Source: DRQF01 sp964559135
Lineage (GTDB): Bacteria; Planctomycetota; GCA-002687715; DRQF01
Length of the DNA stretch: 61,067 nucleotides
Direction: 5' to 3'
Assembly: GCA_964559135.1 (NCBI GenBank)
Contig: CAZLGG010000010.1
Location: 1 to 61,067 of the forward strand
The notes under the pieces were generated by a model. That model ran no database searches. It worked only from the letters and a program-made list of their open reading frames with translations, and was not told the DNA's origin. The position numbers and the translations under genes were made by a program. Shown here one piece after another: positions 1 to 8,610 of this stretch. Each line of letters starts with the position of its first letter. Position 1 is the stretch's first letter.

Positions 1-318
1 CACCATGGCGACGGCGAGATCCAGATAGACGATGAGGGGCACGAGCTTGAAAGGAGAGTCGAAGAAGCCCTGCTGAGCCAGCCCTCGAACCACGATGAAC
101 TTCCCGGCAATCGTTGCCGTCACCAGCGCCGTGGTGAAGATCTCCAGAGCCACGTCTCCGCCCAAGAAAAAGAAGAACAGGGTGAGGATGAGGATCGAGG
201 TGGCCAGGGGCACAAGGAGGGCCATGAGCGAACCGGGAGGCTCCCGTCCCTCGTTCAGCGTGGGGTCTCCCGAGGGAGACCGGTTCTCGTGCAGCTCGGA
301 CGCCACGTGCTTCGTCAT
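1..318 (-). CDS. Membrane protein of unknown function, N-terminal part (runs off the window)
   Basis: The reading frame is open from an ATG at 318 to the left edge of the window, giving the first 106 residues only. Residues 1-30 are hydrophilic (ending in NEGREPPGS). They are followed by a hydrophobic segment around residues 31-50, rich in L, V and F, and then by two more hydrophobic stretches ending near LVPLIVYLDLAVAMV. An in-frame stop lies eight codons upstream of the ATG, which fixes the start. The gene is transcribed away from the secreted protein gene at 652. I do not recognise the family. A small multi-pass inner-membrane protein is the safest description. High hydrophobicity and a clean open frame make it very likely coding. 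Confidence 0.6.
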   Translation of the reverse strand, partial: MTKHVASELHENRSPSGDPTLNEGREPPGSLMALLVPLATSILILTLFFFFLGGDVALEIFTTALVTATIAGKFIVVRGLAQQGFFDSPFKLVPLIVYLDLAVAMV

Positions 319-651
319 CTCCGGGACACGGGGCGCGCATCATATCACCGCTCTTGGGTTCCTCCTCAAGGGCAGCGTTTGCGAGGGCAAGCCGGGCATC
401 ATGGCCGTTTCCCCAACGGAAAAAATGACCGGATTGCGCTACACCTCTTTCGTCATCTTGCCGATCAAGTTGAAGAACCGCCCGGCAGGAGCGCCGGGCG
501 ACTTTGCCAAAGACTTCAACAATTTGCCTGTTCGCGGACGCTGAGGAAGCGACTGTTCCATCCCTGGGTACTGTCCCATGGTAGGGGTTGTCGTTCGCTG
601 TGGTTTCATCGAGGTGGGTCCAGGCGTCCCTGGAGAGTGAGGTAGCACTAG
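319..651. other. Divergent intergenic region
   Basis: These 333 bases separate two divergent genes and should hold both promoters. I cannot name a convincing -35/-10 pair. A GC-rich perfect hairpin with 8-bp arms lies at 479-486 and 493-500, without a T-run. Long open frames crossing this region on both strands continue antisense into the neighbouring gene and look like shadows. No RNA gene is recognisable. Confidence 0.3.
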
Positions 652-1662
652 ATGATCAAGAAGTTCGCATTTGCGAGCGCTGGGTTCGTCGTCATGGCGG
701 TTCTCGCCTCGACCTTGCCTGCGCAGTTTACGGTCGACGGCACGCAAGCGCGTGTCGGTCAGACCTTTTCTGTCACCGTCAGCGGTGGCTTTCCCAACTC
801 GGTCTGGATGCTCGGCATCGACACCGACCCGGGGCCCACGAGTTTCCCGAGCCAGGGACTCAGCGTGGACCTCGGATTCTCCCCGGCGTTCGTCGCCATC
901 AACGACCAGCTGTGCGACGGCAATGGCGACGGCCAGATCGCATTCCAGCCGATTCTGGACAACACGCTCGCCGGCGTGGCCTTCTACATCCAAGCGCTGA
1001 ATACGGATCCGACGAACGTATTGAACATTGCGAAATCGAATCTGCGAGAGGCGGTCATTCACCCCTCCGACCCCGGCGTCGGGACGGTGACGCCCCTCAC
1101 AGTGAATGACGACGGCAGTGTGCTGGTCTCGTTCGGCTTCAACTTCCCGTTCTACGGACAGACGTATTCGGACGTCTATGTCAACGCCAACGGAAACATG
1201 ACGTTCGGTCAAGCGAACTCGTCGTTCCTCGTGGACGAGAGTTTCTTCCTTGGCGGCCCCCCGTGCGTCGCTCCGTTCTTCACGGACCTCAACCCCGAGC
1301 TCGGGGGCACGATCGACGTCGACACGACAGCGATCCCGGGTCAGGCTCTTGCGGTCCGCTTCAACGGCGTCGCTGACAACTCGGGTTCCGGGCCGACGAC
1401 GTTCACAGTGACCTTCTATGTGGGCGGCCACATCGCTTTCGACTTCGGCTCTGTCGGCCCGACGAATTCCGTCATCACCGGAATCTCCTCGGGTGGTCAA
1501 ACCACGACGAACGGCCAGGATTTGAGTACGCCGGGCTTCGAGGCCTATGGCGCCCCCTTGGGGATCTACCAGGTGTTCTCATCCGCGAATCCCTTCGATC
1601 TGCAGAATTCCTATCTGTTGTTCGGGCGGGTGGGCAACGCTGGATACCTGACCTTCTTCTGA
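652..1662 (+). CDS. Secreted protein with a NIDO-like beta domain
   Basis: This 336-residue protein starts at an ATG preceded by the purine-rich AGTGAGG. Residues 1-25 form a signal peptide (basic MIKK, hydrophobic core, then LPAQ), so export is predicted. Residues 26-125 look like a beta-sandwich (FTVDGTQARVGQTFSVTVSG and following). Residues 150-330 carry the pattern FGFNFPFYG followed by YVNANGNMTFG, typical of nidogen-like (NIDO) extracellular domains and of related domains in planctomycete secreted proteins. No catalytic motif is visible. It stands alone and is followed by a terminator. The role is unknown; a cell-surface or matrix protein is an inference from the signal peptide and fold type. 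Confidence 0.7.
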   Translation: MIKKFAFASAGFVVMAVLASTLPAQFTVDGTQARVGQTFSVTVSGGFPNSVWMLGIDTDPGPTSFPSQGLSVDLGFSPAFVAINDQLCDGNGDGQIAFQPILDNTLAGVAFYIQALNTDPTNVLNIAKSNLREAVIHPSDPGVGTVTPLTVNDDGSVLVSFGFNFPFYGQTYSDVYVNANGNMTFGQANSSFLVDESFFLGGPPCVAPFFTDLNPELGGTIDVDTTAIPGQALAVRFNGVADNSGSGPTTFTVTFYVGGHIAFDFGSVGPTNSVITGISSGGQTTTNGQDLSTPGFEAYGAPLGIYQVFSSANPFDLQNSYLLFGRVGNAGYLTFF

Positions 1663-1694
1663 TCCCCAACCCAGATTCTTCTTCCTGCACGGTC

Positions 1695-1735
1695 GCGAAC
1701 CTCGCCGCGGATTGTCCCGGCGGGGTTCGCCTTTA
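1695..1735 (+). terminator. Intrinsic terminator between convergent genes
   Basis: Arms of 13 bp at 1695-1707 and 1718-1730 pair with one G-U wobble around a 10-base loop. A T-rich stretch (CTTTATCT) follows on the plus strand. It lies 32 bases after the stop of the secreted protein gene and 24 bases before the end of the convergent kinase gene, so it probably serves the plus-strand gene and may work in both directions. Confidence 0.75.
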
Positions 1736-1759
1736 TCTGTGGAATCCGGGAGTGCGTCG

Positions 1760-2995
1760 TCAGGAGATCAGAACGGCCAAGTCCTGCTGAACGGACTGCC
1801 AGCTCGGATACCGGTTCGAAGGATCGTGAGACATCATCCGCTTCACGAGCATGCTCGTCGCGGGTCGGAGGTCCGCAATGAAGTCTCGGGGATCGGGAAC
1901 CTCGTAGCGACTCGTGAGGCTGCGGGCGTCACGATTCGTCCCGAACGGCAGTTCGCCCGTGAGCATGTGGAAAAGGCTCACTCCCATGCTGTAGATGTCG
2001 CCTTCCACGGTGGGTTTGGCTCCGCTCAGGAATCGTTCGGGAGCTGCATACGCGGCCGTCCCTTTCCTGCCCGAAGACTCCGGGGAGAAGAGCGGCGTGA
2101 ACAGCGAGTTGAGTCGCATGAAGCGGGCGAGGCCGAAATCGCAGAGCTTGGCGCCTCCCCGCATGTCGAGCAGAAAGTTGCTGGGCTTGACGTCGCCGTG
2201 GATGATGCGACGCCGTGCTGCGAAGTCGAGCGCGCGAATCGTCTCCCAGGCGATCCCGAGGGCGCGCTCCTCGCGAAGTGCCCCCTCTTTTCGAATGAGA
2301 TGGCGTGCCGAGGAGCCCTCCACCAGCTCCATCTCGATATAGGTGAGGCCGTTCTCCGAACCCCGCCCGAAGATCCGCACGATGTTGGGATGCTTCAACA
2401 TCGTGAGGACGCGGGTCTCCTCCACGAAGCGGGCCAAGTACGAGGGGTTCCGGGCGAGATGAGGCTTCAGAATCTTGATGGCCGCGGGACTGTCGTCATC
2501 CTCTCGCCGCGCCTCGAAGACGATGCCCATGCCGCCTGCGCCGAGCTTGCGAATCAATCGATACCCGGGGATCTGATCGGTCCGTAAACGACTTTTTCTT
2601 CGTTGGATCGGTCGACGACCGCAGCCCGTGCAGAACGGCGTGTCGGTCGGCATGATTTTTCCGCAGAACTCGCACGGGCGGACAGGCTCCTGAGGTGCGT
2701 CATCCGGACCGAAGGCCACCACCTCCAGGGTGACCTGGCCGATGGTGATCTGGTCTCCGACGTCGATCGCCACGTCCCGCGAAGGACGACCGTTGACCTT
2801 GAAGCCGTGACGGCTGCCCAGGTCGGTGATGCACAAACCCGCTCCTTCCACGGCAATACGACAGTGGTGACGCGAGACGTACGAGAGCCCGTCGAGTACG
2901 AGGTCGGATCCGCTGGACCGGCCGATGTCCACGGAATGCCCCTGAAAGATCCTTTCGATCGATTCTCCGCCGCGACTGACCTTGATTCGTATCAT
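1760..2995 (-). CDS. FHA domain - zinc ribbon - Ser/Thr protein kinase
   Basis: 411 residues. The chosen ATG at 2995 has AGGAGAG just upstream; the open frame extends further, but that part is antisense to the divergent gene. Residues 1-92 are an FHA phosphothreonine-binding domain (GRSSGSDLVLD, then SRHHC, then DLGSRHGFKVNG). Residues 108-125 hold four cysteines, C108/C111/C122/C125, forming a zinc ribbon. Residues 145-411 are a Hanks-type kinase with glycine loop GAGGMG (152-157), lysine K174, catalytic loop HGDVKPSN (266-273) and DFG (286-288). HGD instead of HRD makes it a non-RD kinase, so it probably does not need activation-loop phosphorylation. No transmembrane segment is seen, so it is cytoplasmic. 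The FHA domain may bind its own autophosphorylated sites or a partner; the target is unknown. Confidence 0.92.
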   Translation of the reverse strand: MIRIKVSRGGESIERIFQGHSVDIGRSSGSDLVLDGLSYVSRHHCRIAVEGAGLCITDLGSRHGFKVNGRPSRDVAIDVGDQITIGQVTLEVVAFGPDDAPQEPVRPCEFCGKIMPTDTPFCTGCGRRPIQRRKSRLRTDQIPGYRLIRKLGAGGMGIVFEARREDDDSPAAIKILKPHLARNPSYLARFVEETRVLTMLKHPNIVRIFGRGSENGLTYIEMELVEGSSARHLIRKEGALREERALGIAWETIRALDFAARRRIIHGDVKPSNFLLDMRGGAKLCDFGLARFMRLNSLFTPLFSPESSGRKGTAAYAAPERFLSGAKPTVEGDIYSMGVSLFHMLTGELPFGTNRDARSLTSRYEVPDPRDFIADLRPATSMLVKRMMSHDPSNRYPSWQSVQQDLAVLIS

Positions 2996-3085
2996 GACTC
3001 TCCTGCGCGCCTCCCCATTCAACCACGTCCCGCGGAATGTCCCAAGAGTTTCTCCCACGATCTCACAGAACGTCCGAGACGTTCT

Positions 3086-4939
3086 ATGATGCAGCCCATG
3101 AAGGATGCGGTCTTGCTTCTCGTCGTTCTCGGGGTCGGTGGGCTCCTCTGGCGTCCGGTCACGGAGGGTTCGTTTCTCACGGACGACTACCAGGTCATCC
3201 GGGCGGTCGCGCACAGGCTGGACATCGGGGAGGGGTGGTCCTGGCGGAACGTCGGACAGATGGCGCGGTTCTATGTCGGCCCGAACTGGAAAGGATGGGA
3301 CCTCGCGCGGCCGAGCGTACCGTTTTCCTTCGCCTGTCAGCTCCTTTCCACGGGCACCCGGCCGGCGCCGTTTCTTTGGGCCAACCTCGTCATCCATCTC
3401 CTCAATGGGGCACTCCTGTTCGGCCTCCTCCGCACTTGGATTCCGAATCTGCCCGGTTGGGCCGCCGGGCTGGGGGTGCTGGCGGCGATCAGCTCGCCTT
3501 TGAATGCGGAGCCCGTCGCTTGGTCGGCGGCCCGATCGGATCTGCTTTCGACGTTCTTCGGGCTAACCGGGCTCCTCCTTTGGATGCAGGGCAAACGGTG
3601 GCGGTGGGCGGGCCTCGGAGCCGTGGCATTGGCCCTGACCGCCAAGGAGTCGGCGCTCGTCTACCTGGCGCTCCTGCCCTTCATGCATTGCACCCATCCC
3701 GAGACCCTCGACCCCGCACATCGGCGAAAAAGCCGCTGGACGGCCGTGGTGGCGGCCGGACTCCTGCTGGCTTCGTACGTCGTGTGGCGACGCCGATTGG
3801 TGGGGAGCCTCGGGGAAGCCCAATACGCACGTCAGTCCCTTGGCCACTATCTCGCTCCGAGCGAGCTCCTTCCTCGTTGGGGGATCTCCGCATGGCGCGC
3901 CGTGGCTCCGGTCAGCGACTCGAGTGTGGGTTGGCCGGAACCGCTCCGATGGGTCCTGGGGGCCCTCGTCATCATGACGCTCGCGGCGGGTTGGAGGGCG
4001 GCGTCATGGCGCGTGCGAATCCCGGCGGCGTTTCTTCTGGTCGCACCGTTCGCCATGAGCACAGCCGTCAATCAGATCACGCCCGTCCTTCTTCACTCTC
4101 GGTCCTGCTACGCGAGTCTTGCGGGGTTGGCCGTCTTCACCACTATCGCTCTGGCGAACGGCCCGAGGTGGCTCCGGGGCGTGGCGGTCGCTTCCGTCTT
4201 GGCGATGCTCCCGCTCGCCTATCGGGGAGGTGAGGTCTTCGCCGAAGCCGGCCGCAAGGTCGAACACACCTTGGAGAGCTTTCGACGGCCGTTGCGAGCG
4301 GAGCCGGGAAGCCGCCTGGGTGGGTTCGTGGTCCTGGGCGGGCTGCACGATCGGTACATGGGTGACTCGTTTCAGCTCGGAGGATCGTTCACTGTCGCCA
4401 TGCAACCCCCGTTCATGGAAAAACCTCTTTTCGTCGTGTGGACATCGACGTCCGAGGACCTCGCCAAGATCGCCGGCGTCCCTACGGATGGCACGGGCTT
4501 TTTTACGGTCGATCCATCTCCTCGAGGAGAGGAAGGTCGGCTCGTCTGTCCGGGACGCTTCGCCTTCGAACCGGGGAGTCGCCTCGACCGCGTGTCCCCC
4601 GACCGGGGGGCCGTGTTGCGCCTGGACTCCGAGACCCTCTCGACGGCCGGGCTCACTTTTCGTTGGTGGGCCGTGGGCCTGGACGACTGCCGATTCCGAC
4701 TAGGTTTGGTGAGCCCTCAGACGGTCCTCATGGAGGAGGACCTCCCTTCCGAGGCCGTCCGAAGCGAACATTCGCCGAAAGGGACCACGCACACGTTTCG
4801 CATCCCACCCGCGGTCGTGAAGGCCAATGCTCCTACCGCTTCCGGCCGGCACGCCCTCGGGTGGTACGTGAAAGCCGTCGCCCGCGACGGCCGAGTCATG
4901 GGCTGCACCGGGCTCCAACTCTTCTTTCTCGAGAATTGA
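3086..4939 (+). CDS. Multi-pass membrane protein, GT-C glycosyltransferase-like
   Basis: 617 residues from the first of three closely spaced ATG codons (3086, 3089, 3098); no clear ribosome site decides between them. After a hydrophobic first segment comes FLTDDYQVIRAV, an acidic DD pair placed as in GT-C membrane glycosyltransferases such as the GT39/GT83 families, in a predicted periplasmic loop. About nine to ten further hydrophobic segments follow up to residue 400. The last 200 residues are soluble (probably extracytoplasmic). The gene is divergent from the FHA kinase and convergent with a GT4 gene. Transfer of a lipid-linked sugar to a surface glycan or protein is inferred from topology and neighbours, not shown. 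The exact family is not recognised. Confidence 0.65.
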   Translation: MMQPMKDAVLLLVVLGVGGLLWRPVTEGSFLTDDYQVIRAVAHRLDIGEGWSWRNVGQMARFYVGPNWKGWDLARPSVPFSFACQLLSTGTRPAPFLWANLVIHLLNGALLFGLLRTWIPNLPGWAAGLGVLAAISSPLNAEPVAWSAARSDLLSTFFGLTGLLLWMQGKRWRWAGLGAVALALTAKESALVYLALLPFMHCTHPETLDPAHRRKSRWTAVVAAGLLLASYVVWRRRLVGSLGEAQYARQSLGHYLAPSELLPRWGISAWRAVAPVSDSSVGWPEPLRWVLGALVIMTLAAGWRAASWRVRIPAAFLLVAPFAMSTAVNQITPVLLHSRSCYASLAGLAVFTTIALANGPRWLRGVAVASVLAMLPLAYRGGEVFAEAGRKVEHTLESFRRPLRAEPGSRLGGFVVLGGLHDRYMGDSFQLGGSFTVAMQPPFMEKPLFVVWTSTSEDLAKIAGVPTDGTGFFTVDPSPRGEEGRLVCPGRFAFEPGSRLDRVSPDRGAVLRLDSETLSTAGLTFRWWAVGLDDCRFRLGLVSPQTVLMEEDLPSEAVRSEHSPKGTTHTFRIPPAVVKANAPTASGRHALGWYVKAVARDGRVMGCTGLQLFFLEN

Positions 4940-4946
4940 GTTCGCT

Positions 4947-6395
4947 TCAGAGCACGGACTTCGGCCGCTCGAGAGGGTGCTTCCCCTTGACCACCCGTTC
5001 GTAGTAGCCGAGGAGTTCCGCCGCATTCTCGTCCACGGGTTTGATTCCAGGTTTCCTCCCCACGAGTCGGGGGATGAGGGACGGATCCTCTATGAGACGG
5101 CGCATCTCCTGAGCAAGGTCATCGGGGTCGCCCAACTTGAAACAACGTCCGTAGTCGTTGTCGCGGACGAATTCGAGCATGCCCCCCTTATCCGAGGCGA
5201 GAACCGGTGTCTCGGTCATCGCCGCTTCGTTCAGCGTCAAGGGAGCGTTCTCATACCAGATGGACGGAACGACGAGGACGTCGATCTCGGCGAGCACCTC
5301 GCCGATCCTCTTGTTGTCGAAGCGTCCATGAAACCTGACCGCATCGCACGCTTCTCCCGCCTTGCGACACTCGACATCGTAGTCCTTGGTCCACCGATTG
5401 GGTGCGCCGTGGATGTCCACGCAAAAACCGGAAAGGTCGTCGAGTTTCTTCGCCGCCTCGACGAGAACGTGTACGCCCTTGGTCGGGATGATCGAACCGA
5501 CGAAACCGAAACGCACGATGTCGGACGCGGTCTTCGGATGAGTGACGACGTGGTCGAATGTCATCCCGTTCGCGGAATGAATGATCCGTCCGGGCTCCAC
5601 GTGGAAGAGGCGAATGAATTCGTCGCGGAGAAATCCCGAGGGCGTGATCAGCAGATCGCAATGGGAAAGGGCCTCTCGCATGCGCTCACTGCGCACGGCG
5701 AAGGGGTGGGGGGTCAAAACATCCGGTTTCGCGGGTGCGGAACCCAGGCCAGTTCGGGCGCTCATGGTCTTCAAAGCCGCCCACGCGGCCGCCCGAGGAC
5801 GGCGCGCGAACCTTCCCGGCGTCGTCTTGAATCGTTCGTCGAAGAGGCGGCCGAAGAGAGAATTCGGTGCACTCGTCTCCTCCACGGGTTTCTGTTCGAA
5901 GTTCCAGCCCTCCCCGAAGACGCAGGGGACGCACTTGTTGAAATCGATCTCCTCGCAGAGCTCGCGATCCGTGTAGCACATCCTTTGCCCCATCGGGCAC
6001 ATGGTCCAGAAGTCGTGCAGGGTCATGACGACGCCCAGCCCCCGCTTCTTGGCCTCTGCGATGCACGTATGGGAAAGACCGAGCAGATGCTGGAAGTGGA
6101 CGACGTCCGGCTGGAACTCGTCCAACGTCGACCGAAACACTTCCTCGGCTTTTTCGTCCGTGTAAGAATGTTCGAAGGGATCCCAGTCCAGGTGAGGGCG
6201 ACTCAAGAGTCGAACGCGATACGAGCCCCGGTCCTCGTCGATGACCTCGTAGGGCGCCACGTTCTGGTCCTCGAGACGCGAAAGCACAAGAACGTCGTTG
6301 TTCTTCGACAGCGCTTTGACGATGTTGTAGGTATAGATGGCGGTTCCCGCGAATTCGTAGGGCGGAAACTCGTGGGTGACGTGTAATATGCGCAT
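4947..6395 (-). CDS. GT4 family glycosyltransferase
   Basis: 482 residues beginning MRILHVTHEFPP, the usual beta strand 1 and glycine-loop region of the GT-B N-terminal domain. A cysteine cluster around residues 145-170 (TMCPMGQRMC and CVPC) resembles ExpE7-like members of GT4. The C-terminal Rossmann domain contains GFVGSIIPTKGVHVLVEA and the EX7E signature in WYENAPLTLNEA. It should transfer a sugar from a nucleotide-sugar to a polysaccharide or lipid-linked acceptor at the cytoplasmic face of the membrane. It is divergent from a second GT4 gene across 142 bases, and its 3' end comes 7 bases from the convergent membrane protein gene. Donor and acceptor cannot be deduced. Confidence 0.9.
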   Translation of the reverse strand: MRILHVTHEFPPYEFAGTAIYTYNIVKALSKNNDVLVLSRLEDQNVAPYEVIDEDRGSYRVRLLSRPHLDWDPFEHSYTDEKAEEVFRSTLDEFQPDVVHFQHLLGLSHTCIAEAKKRGLGVVMTLHDFWTMCPMGQRMCYTDRELCEEIDFNKCVPCVFGEGWNFEQKPVEETSAPNSLFGRLFDERFKTTPGRFARRPRAAAWAALKTMSARTGLGSAPAKPDVLTPHPFAVRSERMREALSHCDLLITPSGFLRDEFIRLFHVEPGRIIHSANGMTFDHVVTHPKTASDIVRFGFVGSIIPTKGVHVLVEAAKKLDDLSGFCVDIHGAPNRWTKDYDVECRKAGEACDAVRFHGRFDNKRIGEVLAEIDVLVVPSIWYENAPLTLNEAAMTETPVLASDKGGMLEFVRDNDYGRCFKLGDPDDLAQEMRRLIEDPSLIPRLVGRKPGIKPVDENAAELLGYYERVVKGKHPLERPKSVL

Positions 6396-6512
6396 CGTTC
6401 CAGGTTCCAGGGCGCTCTGCGGGTCTGTGTTCTAACAGAGATCATCGACCGGACCACGATGGGAACTGGACGGTCGCGACGAACCCTCGTGTTGAGGAAC
6501 GCTGTCGCCAGG

Positions 6513-6533
6513 GATACGCTCGAAACGAGTATC
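6513..6533 (+). promoter_or_regulatory. Inverted repeat just before a GT4 start codon
   Basis: GATACGCTCG, AAA, CGAGTATC form an 8-bp inverted repeat with one bulged G, ending four bases before the ATG at 6538. It covers the place where a ribosome-binding site would be, and no good Shine-Dalgarno sequence is visible. It could be an operator or an RNA hairpin limiting translation. This is inference from position only. Confidence 0.3.
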
Positions 6534-6537
6534 GCAC

Positions 6538-8607
6538 ATGCGAATTCTTTTTGTCCTGCATACATTCCCACCGGAGAGCTGGGGCGGCACGGAACTCCAC
6601 GTGCTCGGCCTGGCCCGGACTCTTTCCAAAGAGCACGACGTGCGCATCTTCTGTCGTGGGGGCGATTCTCGACGCGCGGACGGCGACATCATCCAGGATT
6701 TCCAAGACGGACTTCTGGTCACCCGGTTCAACAACCTCTACACCGGCTATGACGACTTCACGTGGATTCACCGCAACCCGTCGGCCCACGCGGCTTTCGT
6801 CGACGAGTTGGACTCCTTCCGTCCCGACGTCGTCCATTTTCATCATCTGACGAATCTCTCCACGACACTCCCCGCGGCCGCGAAGGCGCGTGGTCTGCCG
6901 GTCGTCATCACCCTTCACGACTTCTGGATGGTCTGCCTGAGAGGCCAGAGGCTCCATCCGGACATGACGATCTGCGAGACCATCGAGGAGGAACGGTGCC
7001 ACGACTGTCTGAGCGGAATCTGGCCCCAGTGGTTTCTGCCCCGGGAGGCCGGGGACGAGACGCCCTCTCCTCTGCGCGCTTTTCGAGAAAACACGCAGGA
7101 AGCGGCCTCCCTGGCGGATCTCGTCATCACGCCGAGCGTGTTTCACCGGGAACGGATGCTGGAGGAGATGGACTTGGACCCGGAACGGGTCGAGGCCATC
7201 CCCCACGGCCTCGACCATTCCATGTTTCACTCCGTCCATGACGCACGCCAACCCGTGAAGACGATCGGTTATGTGGGGAGCGTGGTGCCGCCCAAGGGCG
7301 TCCATGTCCTTCTGGAGGCCTTCAATCTGCTCCAAGACGACTCCCTCGAACTCCGCATCCACGGCAGCGCCCCGGTCTTCCACGACAAGAAGGACTATCT
7401 GGGGGAGCTGCGACGGATGGCCGAGGATGCGGCCGGCAAGGTCCGGTTCATGGGTCACTATGACAACGCCCGAGTGCCTACCCTCCTCGAGGATATCGAC
7501 ATTCTCGTCGTCCCGTCCTTGTGGTGGGAGACCTTCTCGCTCACCATCAGGGAGGCCATGTTGGCCGGAATTCCCGTCGTCGCATCGAACCTCGGCGCCA
7601 TGCGCGAGGCCCTCGCGGACTCGCAGGCCGGACTCCTCTTCGAGGCCGGGCGACCGCGGGACCTGGCCCGGAAACTCAAGCGGCTCATCGACGACGAGCG
7701 ATTGCGGCTCAGGCTTTCGAATCGCCGACTCGAGGTGAAGACCCTCGAACGGAACGCTCAGGACTATCTGGACGTCTACGCCCGCGCGGCGAAGATTTCC
7801 GAGACGAGAAAAGGAACGATCGTGGTGAAGGAGTCATTCTCTAAAGAGCAGGTCGCGAAAGGCGGCGCAGGTGATACCGACATCGGTATGACCATCGAAA
7901 AGGTGGGCACCGGCGACGTCCGGGTGGAATCGAGCGTGGAACGGGGTGAGAGGACGCGGGTCAGCCTGTCGTTCAACTACGCTCCGGATGCCGACGGCAC
8001 TCAGATTCACGTGATCCTCGACTTCAAGAAAACCGAGGACGAGGTCAAGCCCGTCGAGACCAAGCCCACCGTCGACGTGGTGGCGGACGACGTCGTCCCG
8101 GACTCTGCCGAGAACGGCACGGCAAACATGATGAAGACGCAGTCCCCGGCCCATGAGACCCGACGCGTCGAGTCCGCCATGTATGAGTTGGACGCGAAGG
8201 TTCCGCCGGAGCATGTCCGCAAGTTGGACGAGATGGTCGAACAGACCCACCTCGCTCCCGAGGACCGCAACGTGCGCCCGCGCGAGCGCCGCGAGCGAGA
8301 GCGCAAGCCCGCGTCGCGGCGGGAGAACCCACGAAGGGAGCCGAAGCGGGCGAAGAAGCCCGCACCGAAGCCCCCGCGCAAGGCTCCGGCGCAACAGTCC
8401 GCCCCAAAGGCCCGACCGGCGAAGGACAAGGACGCGGGCGAGGTCGTCTGGACGAAGCCCACGACCTGGGGGCTCCCCGAGAAGAGCGGCCCGCCTCCGC
8501 GGCAGCCGGATCGCGCCCCCAACTATCGCATAGGCAAACAGCCCTCCGTCGCGTCGAAAAAGAAACCCAGCGGCTTCGGTGAGGGGCTGGATTCCGTCGA
8601 CGACTGA
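6538..8607 (+). CDS. GT4 glycosyltransferase with long basic C-terminal extension
   Basis: 689 residues. Residues 1-420 are a complete GT4 enzyme: MRILFVLHTFPP at the start, LHDFWMVCLRGQ in the middle, GYVGSVVPPKGVHVLLEA, and EX7E at E331/E339 (WWETFSLTIREA). It ends where a normal family member ends. Residues 430-520 form an extra segment with alternating polar and hydrophobic residues (GMTIEKVGTGDVRVESSVE and following), suggesting a small beta domain. Residues 560-650 are very rich in Arg, Lys and Pro (RRERERKPASRRENPRREP) and should be disordered. The extension is unusual for GT4 and is not recognised. The gene is followed after 3 bases by a GT2 gene, so the two are co-transcribed. Confidence 0.88.
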   Translation: MRILFVLHTFPPESWGGTELHVLGLARTLSKEHDVRIFCRGGDSRRADGDIIQDFQDGLLVTRFNNLYTGYDDFTWIHRNPSAHAAFVDELDSFRPDVVHFHHLTNLSTTLPAAAKARGLPVVITLHDFWMVCLRGQRLHPDMTICETIEEERCHDCLSGIWPQWFLPREAGDETPSPLRAFRENTQEAASLADLVITPSVFHRERMLEEMDLDPERVEAIPHGLDHSMFHSVHDARQPVKTIGYVGSVVPPKGVHVLLEAFNLLQDDSLELRIHGSAPVFHDKKDYLGELRRMAEDAAGKVRFMGHYDNARVPTLLEDIDILVVPSLWWETFSLTIREAMLAGIPVVASNLGAMREALADSQAGLLFEAGRPRDLARKLKRLIDDERLRLRLSNRRLEVKTLERNAQDYLDVYARAAKISETRKGTIVVKESFSKEQVAKGGAGDTDIGMTIEKVGTGDVRVESSVERGERTRVSLSFNYAPDADGTQIHVILDFKKTEDEVKPVETKPTVDVVADDVVPDSAENGTANMMKTQSPAHETRRVESAMYELDAKVPPEHVRKLDEMVEQTHLAPEDRNVRPRERRERERKPASRRENPRREPKRAKKPAPKPPRKAPAQQSAPKARPAKDKDAGEVVWTKPTTWGLPEKSGPPPRQPDRAPNYRIGKQPSVASKKKPSGFGEGLDSVDD

Positions 8608-8610
8608 GAC

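Noticed and set aside
439..1500. Open frame of 353 codons on the minus strand
   Set aside because: It is antisense to the signal-peptide-bearing gene at 652-1662 and its translation is Arg/Asp/Glu-rich with no motif, typical of a GC-rich shadow frame.
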